From: an uncultured Eubacteriales bacterium
GTDB lineage: Bacteria; Bacillota; Clostridia; Oscillospirales; Acutalibacteraceae
Direction: 5' to 3'
NCBI GenBank assembly: GCA_934643185.1
Contig: CAKUBN010000067.1
Span: 1-11,497, forward strand
DNA length: 11,497 bases
Of the stretch, positions 1 through 5,616 are shown one piece after another; positions within the stretch are counted from its first letter, which is position 1, and each line of letters begins with the position of its first letter. Both the position numbers and the translations under genes were made by a program. The notes under the pieces were generated by a model, which was not told the origin of the DNA, ran no database searches, and worked only from the letters and a program-made list of their open reading frames with translations.

Positions 1-60
1 TGGCAGAGCAGTTCACTCGTAATGAACAGGTTGTCAGTTCGATTCTGACCATCAGCTCCA
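1..60 (+). tRNA. tRNA-Thr(CGU), 5' end outside the window
   Basis: The window begins inside the D arm. The anticodon stem GTTCA/TGAAC encloses the loop CTCGTAA, giving anticodon CGT, which reads the Thr codon ACG. The T arm GTCAG-TTCGATT-CTGAC lies at 33-49. The 3' acceptor strand is 50-56, the discriminator base is T57 and CCA is encoded at 58-60. The 5' acceptor strand and part of the D arm are missing because of the window edge, not because the gene is broken. Confidence 0.93.
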
Positions 61-62
61 GA

Positions 63-91
63 AACCCGATACAATTTGTATCGGGTTTTTT
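63..91 (+). terminator. Rho-independent terminator of tRNA-Thr
   Basis: AACCCGATACA (63-73) pairs perfectly with TGTATCGGGTT (77-87) around a three-base loop, and the T run covers 86-91. It starts three bases after the tRNA CCA end. Confidence 0.92.
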
Positions 92-106
92 GTTATCTGC
101 AAAGCC

Positions 107-135
107 TTGCGCGGAGGCGTTTTTTGTGGTATTCT
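107..135 (+). promoter_or_regulatory. Possible extended -10 promoter for the CBS gene
   Basis: TTGCGC (107-112), a 17-base spacer and TATTCT (130-135), with TG at 127-128 one base before the -10 box. The predicted start near 142 would leave a leader of only about 15 bases, with the ribosome site right at the RNA 5' end. The call is therefore tentative. Confidence 0.3.
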
Positions 136-156
136 TGAAAAAAAGGAGTGTGATCC

Positions 157-918
157 ATGCGCAGCGATGAATTTATCGATTTATATAAACAGCTGGAGGA
201 TGAGCTTGAGGTAAAGTTCAGCACCGCAAAGCAGCGGCGGTATTCCAGCGTGGTTTTTGAATACATCAACCATTATGAAAGCGCGCCTGTGCGCGAGACG
301 TTGAATCTCTGCCGGGAAATCCGCAATTTGATGACGCACAATGCGAACCTCGGCGGCGAGCCGATCGTGGAGCCGAGCGAGCCGGTGGTGGAAGCACTGC
401 GAGAGGCGCTCGACTACGTTTGCCGTCCGCCGCTTGCACTCGACTTTGCGACAAAAGGCAGCAGCATTCGCTGTGCAAGGCTTTCTTCGCGCGTTTTAAA
501 TTTGATGGAAAGCATGGATAAGAGCGGCTTTTCGCACATTCCGGTTATAGAAAAAGAGAAATTTCTCGGTGTATTCAGCGTGTCCACAATCTTTTCGTGC
601 ATTTTGCGTGACCCAACCTTACGCATCACGAAGGAAACGACGCTTTCACAGCTTGGGAAAATGCTGGCCGTAGAAAAGCACGTGGAAAACTATGCATTTG
701 TCGATGAGAAAACGACCTGCATTGAGGCGAGGCGTATGTTTGAGAAGATACGCGGTCGCAACAAACGCCTTTCGGTCATTTTCATCACGAAGACGGGGAG
801 CCGAGATGAGCCGCTGCTCGGTATGCTGACGCCATGGGACGTAATGCAGGATATTCGGCACACAGATGAAGACCCGGAAAGCCCGCGTAAAAAGAACAAA
901 AGAGACGCTAAGAACTGA
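157..918 (+). CDS. CBS-pair protein with an N-terminal HEPN-like R-x4-H motif
   Basis: A 253-residue soluble protein with no signal peptide or membrane segment. The N-terminal part (about 1-90) is predicted helical and contains REIRNLMTHN, in which R56-N57-x3-H61 matches the RNxxxH catalytic motif of HEPN ribonucleases. Residues about 97-150 and 177-233 form two CBS motifs, which as a pair usually bind adenine nucleotides. The second has the ligand-type G-x-x-T-x-x-D signature (GMLTPWD, T225 and D228). The first has S and T at those positions. The C-terminal 17 residues are charged and probably flexible. AAGGAG at 143-148 sits 8 bases before the ATG and supports this start. The gene is monocistronic, lying between the tRNA-Thr terminator and a shared terminator. 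CBS assignment is firm. The HEPN assignment is inferred from one motif and helical character; a non-catalytic helical dimerisation domain is the alternative. The substrate is unknown. Confidence 0.85.
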   Translation: MRSDEFIDLYKQLEDELEVKFSTAKQRRYSSVVFEYINHYESAPVRETLNLCREIRNLMTHNANLGGEPIVEPSEPVVEALREALDYVCRPPLALDFATKGSSIRCARLSSRVLNLMESMDKSGFSHIPVIEKEKFLGVFSVSTIFSCILRDPTLRITKETTLSQLGKMLAVEKHVENYAFVDEKTTCIEARRMFEKIRGRNKRLSVIFITKTGSRDEPLLGMLTPWDVMQDIRHTDEDPESPRKKNKRDAKN

Positions 919-932
919 ATTCACTCCATACG

Positions 933-978
933 AAAACGACACCGCACGGGAAAAGACTTCATCATGCGGTGCCGTTTT
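933..978. terminator. Shared bidirectional terminator between convergent genes
   Basis: AAAACGACACCGCA (933-946) pairs with TGCGGTGCCGTTTT (965-978) with one A/C mismatch around an 18-base loop. It has T-rich ends on both strands. It lies between the stop of the CBS gene (918) and the stop of the oxidoreductase gene (989), so it can end both transcripts. Confidence 0.85.
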
Positions 979-988
979 GTTTTATGTT

Positions 989-1981
989 TTAGTTGTCGGA
1001 GGGGAAGCGGATGTTTGCGAGCTTGCGGATTTCTTCCATATAGACGGAAACGTCGTAAGCGAGGGCGGAGCACTGTTCGTATTCCGCGCGGGAAGCTTCG
1101 GGCTCTGTAATATAGCGGTAAAAATCCTTCGCTTCGTAGCCCATCAGCTTGAATTTTTCTTCTTCGCCGCAAATCTCCTCTACGGTGCCGTTGTTATAAC
1201 GGATGGAGATGTTGGCGAGTTTTGAGATGGACTCCACGGATACAGTGCCGTTTGTGCCCTGAAAATCCGTGTTCGCGCCGGCCTGACCGACCTTGGAGAA
1301 CACGAGGTTCACGAGCTTATCCGGGTACTGCATAGCGACAATGTCGCTGCCGTCTGCGCCGGACGCCAATAAATGCGACACGGCGAGCGTGTTTTGCGGC
1401 TTACCGAACAGATACAGCGCGGGATAGACGCAATAAACGCCGAGATCCATTAAAGCGCCGGTCTCGAGCGCGGGGTTAAAGATATTCGGCAGGCTGCCCG
1501 CGAGGTACGCATCGTACTTTGAAGAGCGCTGGCAGAAATCAATCTTCGCCACGGAGATATCGCCGATTTTTTTTAAGGCTTCTTCCAAAAGCTTTCTCTG
1601 CGGCAGGTGCATGAACATGATGGCTTCAAGGTAGATGAGCCCGCGCTCTTTTGCAAGCGCCTGCAGCTCTGCTACATCTTTTGCGTGGGCGGAAAGCGGC
1701 TTTTCGCAAATGACGTGCTTGCCGTGCTCCAGAAAAACACGTGCCTGCTCAATATGCAGTTTGTTCGGGCTTGCGATATACACCGCGTCGATTTTGTCCG
1801 TTGCGGCCATTTCTTCGAGGTCGGTAAAGACGGTTTTAACGCCGTAAGGTGCGGCAAAAGCCAGACCTTTCTCTTTTGTGCGGGAGTAAACGGCGGTGAG
1901 CTGCCACAGGCCGCTGTCCAAAGCGCCGTCTACGTAGCTGTTCGCGATCCAGCCGGTGCCGATTGTTCCAAATCGCAGCAT
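989..1981 (-). CDS. Gfo/Idh/MocA family oxidoreductase (dihydrodiol/xylose dehydrogenase-like)
   Basis: A 330-residue cytoplasmic NAD(P)-dependent oxidoreductase, probably acting on a sugar or sugar-like polyol. The N-terminal Rossmann motif GTIGTGWIA lies at residues 5-13. The conserved EKP is at 93-95 (K94), followed by the alpha/beta C-terminal domain. D179 and Y183 lie in DLGVY; family members usually have His in this region, and Tyr is characteristic of the dimeric dihydrodiol dehydrogenase/D-xylose dehydrogenase branch. An in-frame ATG seven codons upstream (2002) overlaps the pepT stop. The chosen ATG starts the typical MLRFGTIG sequence and has AAAAGGAA 9 bases upstream. It follows pepT by 20 bases and is therefore very likely cotranscribed with it. 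The exact substrate cannot be read from the sequence. Confidence 0.9.
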   Translation of the reverse strand: MLRFGTIGTGWIANSYVDGALDSGLWQLTAVYSRTKEKGLAFAAPYGVKTVFTDLEEMAATDKIDAVYIASPNKLHIEQARVFLEHGKHVICEKPLSAHAKDVAELQALAKERGLIYLEAIMFMHLPQRKLLEEALKKIGDISVAKIDFCQRSSKYDAYLAGSLPNIFNPALETGALMDLGVYCVYPALYLFGKPQNTLAVSHLLASGADGSDIVAMQYPDKLVNLVFSKVGQAGANTDFQGTNGTVSVESISKLANISIRYNNGTVEEICGEEEKFKLMGYEAKDFYRYITEPEASRAEYEQCSALAYDVSVYMEEIRKLANIRFPSDN

Positions 1982-1990
1982 AGTTTCAGA

Positions 1991-1998
1991 TTCCTTTT
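1991..1998 (-). promoter_or_regulatory. Ribosome binding site that decides the oxidoreductase start
   Basis: AAAAGGAA on the minus strand, 9 bases before the ATG at 1981. The upstream ATG at 2002 has no such site and would place this element inside the coding region. Confidence 0.7.
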
Positions 1999-2001
1999 CC
2001 A

Positions 2002-3213
2002 TTATTCAACGAGCTCGGCGATGGACTTGACGATCTCGACGATGGTCTCCATCTCTTCCAGAACGGCAAATTCGTTTCTGCCGTGTGCAAGCTCGCCGCC
2101 GGTGCAGAGGTTCGGGCAGGGCAGACCCATAAAGGACAGGCGTGCGCCGTCTGTGCCGCCGCGAATGGGGGTGGTGACCGGCTCTACGCCGTTTTTGCGC
2201 ATGGCGGCGCGGGCAACGTCGAGGATTTCCTGATGCGGCAGGATCATTTCTTTCATGTTGGAGTATGCGTCCTTCAGTGTGACCTTGACGAGCTCTAAGC
2301 CGTACTTGCGGTTGATGAACTCGGCCGCGAGGTTGAATTTATCCTTTCTCGCTTCCAGAAGGTCGCGGTCGTGGTCGCGGATGATGTAGTGCAGGTGAGC
2401 GTGCTCTACGTCGCCCTCCATGTTGTTGAGATGCGCAAAGCCTTCGTAGCCCTCGGTGTTTTCCGGCACTTCGCGGCTCGGCAGCAGGGAAGCGAACTCC
2501 ATAGCGACGCGGCTTGCGTTGATCATCTTGTTCTTTGCGCTGCCCGGATGCACGCTTCTGCCGGTAATCTCCACATCGGCGGAGGTGCCGTTGAAGTTTT
2601 CATAATCGAGGCCGCCAAGCTCGCCGCCGTCGAGCGTGTAGGCGAAATCGCAGCCGAAGCCCTTGACGTCGAACTTATTCGGGCCTGCGCCGATTTCCTC
2701 GTCCGGGGTAAATGCGATATGGATTTCGCCGTGGGGGAGGTTGTTTTTGATGATGTCTTCCGCAGCCTGCATGATCTCGGCTACGCCTGCCTTGTCGTCT
2801 GCGCCGAGCAAGGTGGTACCGTCGGTGACGATAAGCGTTTTACCCTTGAATTTTTTGAGAATCGGGAAATTTTCAACATCGGTGACGATGCCGAGCTCTT
2901 TGTTGAGGACAATGTCTTCGCCGTCGTAATTTTCAATGACGCGGGCTTTGACGTTTGCGCCGGAGACTTCTTCTGCGGTATCCATGTGCGCGATGAAGCC
3001 GACGACGTTCTTCTTTTCGCAGTTTGCGGGAATGGTGCCGTAAACATAACCCCACTCGTCCATGTGTGCGTCTTCAATGCCCATGGCGACCATTTCATCG
3101 GCAAGGTGCTGTGCGAGCAGCTTTTGCTTCATGGTGGAGGGCATAGTGGTGCTGGAAGAATCGGACTGGGTGTCGTAGCTTACGTAATCCAGAAATTTTT
3201 CTTTAACGGACAT
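2002..3213 (-). CDS. pepT: Peptidase T (tripeptide aminopeptidase, M20 family)
   Basis: A 403-residue cytoplasmic zinc aminopeptidase that releases the N-terminal residue of tripeptides. All M20B metal and catalytic positions are visible: H76 and D78 in IAHMDT, D140 in GADDKAG, E172 and E173 in PDEEIG, D195 in TLDGGE, and H377 in LAHGRNEF. The dimerisation (lid) domain lies around 205-320 and includes SVHPGSAKNKM. Length is normal for PepT. The reading frame can be extended two codons to a TTG at 3219, but AAGGAG (3223-3228) is 9 bases from the ATG at 3213 and only 3 from that TTG, so the ATG is chosen. It is the first gene of a two-gene operon with the downstream oxidoreductase. A strong promoter lies about 57 bases upstream. 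Confidence 0.97.
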   Translation of the reverse strand: MSVKEKFLDYVSYDTQSDSSSTTMPSTMKQKLLAQHLADEMVAMGIEDAHMDEWGYVYGTIPANCEKKNVVGFIAHMDTAEEVSGANVKARVIENYDGEDIVLNKELGIVTDVENFPILKKFKGKTLIVTDGTTLLGADDKAGVAEIMQAAEDIIKNNLPHGEIHIAFTPDEEIGAGPNKFDVKGFGCDFAYTLDGGELGGLDYENFNGTSADVEITGRSVHPGSAKNKMINASRVAMEFASLLPSREVPENTEGYEGFAHLNNMEGDVEHAHLHYIIRDHDRDLLEARKDKFNLAAEFINRKYGLELVKVTLKDAYSNMKEMILPHQEILDVARAAMRKNGVEPVTTPIRGGTDGARLSFMGLPCPNLCTGGELAHGRNEFAVLEEMETIVEIVKSIAELVE

Positions 3214-3222
3214 TTTCAATCA

Positions 3223-3228
3223 CTCCTT
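3223..3228 (-). promoter_or_regulatory. pepT ribosome binding site
   Basis: AAGGAG on the minus strand, 9 bases from the ATG at 3213. It rules out the TTG two codons upstream. Confidence 0.85.
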
Positions 3229-3276
3229 AAGTTCTTGTGCAGCTATGCAGGACACAGATGCGCAAAATTCATTTTT

Positions 3277-3305
3277 ATTGTACACCTTTCTAAGTTGTAT
3301 TGCAA
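3277..3305 (-). promoter_or_regulatory. pepT operon promoter (sigma-A type)
   Basis: On the minus strand: TTGCAA (3305-3300), a 17-base spacer, then TACAAT (3282-3277). Transcription would start near 3270, giving a leader of about 57 bases. Confidence 0.8.
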
Positions 3306-3426
3306 GATAGAGAACAAAAAAGCTCTGTTTTCTCTTGTCCGTGCTAAAATGATATGATTCGAAAAAGAAGAGAAGTTAATTTCAAAGTGGTATAACATGT
3401 GATACGACATCTCTCGTTAGGGGCAT
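3306..3426. other. Gene-free AT-rich spacer upstream of pepT with a 16-bp near-palindrome
   Basis: No gene is visible here. GTATAACATGTGATAC (3390-3405) is a palindrome apart from one mismatched pair and could be an operator. A weak second minus-strand promoter, TTGAAA (3385-3380), 17 bases, TCGAAT (3362-3357), is possible but poor in its -10 box. An imperfect AGAGAA/TTCTCT inverted repeat lies near 3308-3334, just upstream of the pepT -35 box. Confidence 0.35.
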
Positions 3427-3460
3427 AAGAAAAGGCTCCGTGCCGAAAAGACACGAAGCC
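3427..3460 (-). terminator. Rho-independent terminator of the isomerase-like gene
   Basis: On the minus strand GGCTTCGTG (3460-3452) pairs with CACGGAGCC (3442-3434) with one mismatch, followed by TTTTCTT. It lies 36 bases past the stop at 3497, so the isomerase-like gene and pepT are separate transcription units. Confidence 0.85.
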
Positions 3461-3496
3461 CAAACTTTAAATCAGGTTTTTAGAATATAGGGGGGA

Positions 3497-4378
3497 TCAG
3501 ACCTCAGCCCAATACTTCTTGAGGTTTGCAAGGCCGATGCGCAGTGCATCAAAGACCGGCTCCATGCCCTCAAACTCGATGGAGATGCAGTCGTCATAGC
3601 CTGCACGCTTCAGCTGATACATGCACTGCTTGATCGGTACATTGCCGTGGCCGACAATGGTGCCGCGCAGGTACTTGCCGCCGCGGGAACGGAAGCAGCC
3701 TTCGCCCGGATCAGCATCCGTGAACGGCTTTACGATGAAGTCCTTTGCGTGGACATAGTATGCATACGGTGCGACTCTTGCAAATGCGGAAGCCGGGTCC
3801 TCGTCTGCGCAGAGGAAGTTGCCCATATCGGTGAGGAGACCGAAGTTCTTGTTATCGACCGCTGCATAGAGCTTTTCGACGCGCTCGGAATCCTGTACAT
3901 AGAAGCCGTGGTTTTCGACCATGGTGCGGATGCCGAACTGTGCGGCATACTCGGTGATCTCCTTGCAGGCCTTTGCGAGGCGCGGGAGCATCGTATCGAA
4001 CGGGCAGAAGTCGCCGGAGTTGCGTGCGTAGCCGATGGCTGCGTCGTGACGCATACGGGTGACGCCGAGAACGTGTGCGATGTCGACGAAATCCTTGACG
4101 CGTGCAACTTCCTTATCGAGGTCGCCGTCGCTGCCGGTGATGAAGTCGCAGCTCATGACAAGTGCGGAGATCTCGAGGCCGACGCGCTCGCACTCCTTGC
4201 GGAGCTCTTCGGCGTGGGCGAGACGCTCTTCCTTGGTGCCGGTGCCGAAATCGGTGAAATCGACAAACTCGATGGCGTCAAAGCCGAGTTCCTTTGTCTT
4301 TGCGATCAGCTCAAACGGGGTAGCCTCGCCGGAGCGGATCTTCTGCATGTAGCTGTACATACTGACGGAAAATTTCAT
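3497..4378 (-). CDS. Sugar phosphate isomerase/epimerase-type TIM barrel protein
   Basis: A 293-residue cytoplasmic protein of the xylose isomerase-like TIM barrel superfamily (AP_endonuc_2; IolE/IolI/tagatose epimerase-like). The four expected metal ligands can be placed: E155 in MVENHG, D184 in LLTDMGN, H210 in YVHAKD and E268 in SIEFEG. The N-terminal MKFSVSMYSYMQ and LGFDAIEFVD strands are typical. AAAGGA (4394-4389) lies 10 bases from the ATG. It follows pfkA by 65 bases, with a hairpin in that gap and no clear promoter, so it is probably expressed by readthrough from pfkA or from a weak promoter not recognised here. It has its own terminator downstream. The substrate (keto-sugar, inosose or sugar acid) cannot be decided, and no inositol genes are nearby. 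Confidence 0.88.
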   Translation of the reverse strand: MKFSVSMYSYMQKIRSGEATPFELIAKTKELGFDAIEFVDFTDFGTGTKEERLAHAEELRKECERVGLEISALVMSCDFITGSDGDLDKEVARVKDFVDIAHVLGVTRMRHDAAIGYARNSGDFCPFDTMLPRLAKACKEITEYAAQFGIRTMVENHGFYVQDSERVEKLYAAVDNKNFGLLTDMGNFLCADEDPASAFARVAPYAYYVHAKDFIVKPFTDADPGEGCFRSRGGKYLRGTIVGHGNVPIKQCMYQLKRAGYDDCISIEFEGMEPVFDALRIGLANLKKYWAEV

Positions 4379-4410
4379 GTGGGTTCAATCCTTTCAATAC
4401 AATCCTTTTT

Positions 4411-4435
4411 ATTAAAACGTCTCTTTTGACGTTTT
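4411..4435 (-). terminator. Hairpin after pfkA, probable weak terminator
   Basis: AAAACGTC (minus 4435-4428) pairs perfectly with GACGTTTT (4421-4414) around a six-base loop, followed by AAT. The U tract is short and lies partly inside the stem, so partial readthrough into the downstream gene is likely. Confidence 0.5.
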
Positions 4436-4443
4436 GTGTGAAT

Positions 4444-5520
4444 TTAGTCGCCGAAGGAAATGCCGATCTCACGCGCTGCGAGGATCTCTTCGCAGTCGAC
4501 CGGGACGGTCTTCAGCTTGCCTGCAACTTCGCTGAGCGGCACCGGGACGATCTTGCCGTTGACAAGGCCGACCATGTTGCCGTAGTTTTTATCGCGGATG
4601 AGCTTTGCAGCCGCTGCACCAAAGCGTGTGGAAAGCACGCGGTCATAGGCGCACGGGCTGCCGCCGCGCTGGAAGTGGCCTGGCACGCAGACGCGCACTT
4701 CGTTATCCACACGGGAGGAGAGCTCGTCTGCAAGGCGGTAAACGATGGACGGGTATTTCATTTCGGCGCGCGCCTTTTTGAAGTCCTTCTTCTTCATGGC
4801 AGCCTCTTCCTTGGAGAGCGCGCCCTCGGCTACGGCGAGGATGGAGAACTTCTTGCCGCTTGCGATTCTATTATCCAATGTTTTTGCGATTTTGTCAATA
4901 TCATACGGAATTTCCGGCAGCAGGATCACATCTGCGCCGCCCGCGATGCCGGCGTAAAGCGGCAGCCAGCCGACCTTGTGACCCATGATCTCCACGCAGA
5001 AGATGCGGCCGTGGGAGGTAGCCGTGGTGTGGATGCAGTCGATGACGTTCGTCGCGATCTCCACGGAGCTGTGGAAACCGAACGTCATATCGGTGCCCCA
5101 AACGTCGTTGTCGATGGTCTTCGGCAGGGAGACGACATTGAGGCCCTCTTCGCGCAGGAGGTTTGCGGTCTTCTGCGTGCCGTTGCCGCCGAGGATAACG
5201 AGACAGTCGAGCTTCATTTTCTTATAGTTATCCTTCATGTTCTTGACTTTATCGACACTGTTTTCATCGATAACGCGCATGAGCTTGAACGGCTGGCGGG
5301 AGGTGCCCAAAATGGTGCCGCCGAGCGTTAAGATGCCGGAGAAATCTTCCGGCTTCATCAGCTTATATTCGCCGAAAATGAGGCCCTTATAGCCGTCTTT
5401 GATGCCGTAGATCTCTACGTCGTCGCCGAATTCTTCGTAAAGCGACTTTGCAACGCCGCGGATGGAGGCGTTCAGGCCCTGACAGTCGCCGCCGCTTGTT
5501 AAAATACCGATTCTTTTCAT
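4444..5520 (-). CDS. pfkA: 6-phosphofructokinase, PfkA family, with GGNGT donor-site motif
   Basis: A 358-residue cytoplasmic glycolytic enzyme that phosphorylates fructose 6-phosphate to the 1,6-bisphosphate. The nucleotide-site loop is TSGGDCQGLN (8-17). The catalytic motif PKTIDND covers 133-139, with D137 as the expected base. HGR (170-172), E232 and PGHFQRGG (280-287) supply the sugar phosphate site. The donor-site motif is GGNGT (111-115): Asn113 replaces the usual Asp, while G114 is ATP-type and K134 is the residue seen in PPi-type and mixed-type enzymes. MGH (179-181) replaces the common MGR. The phosphate donor (ATP or PPi) therefore cannot be fixed from sequence. At 358 residues it is longer than the roughly 320-residue bacterial ATP enzymes and closer to the longer mixed-type enzymes. 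GAAAGG and GAGG lie 10 and 4 bases before the ATG. Confidence 0.94.
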   Translation of the reverse strand: MKRIGILTSGGDCQGLNASIRGVAKSLYEEFGDDVEIYGIKDGYKGLIFGEYKLMKPEDFSGILTLGGTILGTSRQPFKLMRVIDENSVDKVKNMKDNYKKMKLDCLVILGGNGTQKTANLLREEGLNVVSLPKTIDNDVWGTDMTFGFHSSVEIATNVIDCIHTTATSHGRIFCVEIMGHKVGWLPLYAGIAGGADVILLPEIPYDIDKIAKTLDNRIASGKKFSILAVAEGALSKEEAAMKKKDFKKARAEMKYPSIVYRLADELSSRVDNEVRVCVPGHFQRGGSPCAYDRVLSTRFGAAAAKLIRDKNYGNMVGLVNGKIVPVPLSEVAGKLKTVPVDCEEILAAREIGISFGD

Positions 5521-5546
5521 AGTTCCTCAACCTTTCGTTGTGGTGT

Positions 5547-5572
5547 GCAGGTGCAAAGGCAGTAAAACCTGC
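5547..5572 (-). other. Hairpin in the pfkA leader
   Basis: GCAGGT (minus 5572-5567) pairs with ACCTGC (5552-5547) around a 14-base loop, in the roughly 58-base untranslated leader of pfkA. There is no U tract, so it is not a terminator. It may only stabilise the leader. Confidence 0.35.
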
Positions 5573-5584
5573 TTTATTTATTCT

Positions 5585-5613
5585 ATTATAATCTCTTATT
5601 CGCAACTATGCAA
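5585..5613 (-). promoter_or_regulatory. pfkA promoter, directly after the ppk1 stop
   Basis: Minus strand: TTGCAT (5613-5608), a 17-base spacer and a perfect TATAAT (5590-5585). The -35 box begins only three bases after the ppk1 stop codon. No terminator separates ppk1 from pfkA, so pfkA can be read from this promoter and also by readthrough from ppx-ppk1. Confidence 0.88.
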
Positions 5614-5616
5614 GTT

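Noticed and set aside
2371..3357. A long open frame of 328 codons on the plus strand opposite pepT
   Set aside because: It is antisense to a clearly recognised peptidase, has no ribosome site, and its product is a low-complexity A/V/G/D/F-rich string matching no family. GC-rich codon bias on one strand leaves such frames open on the other.
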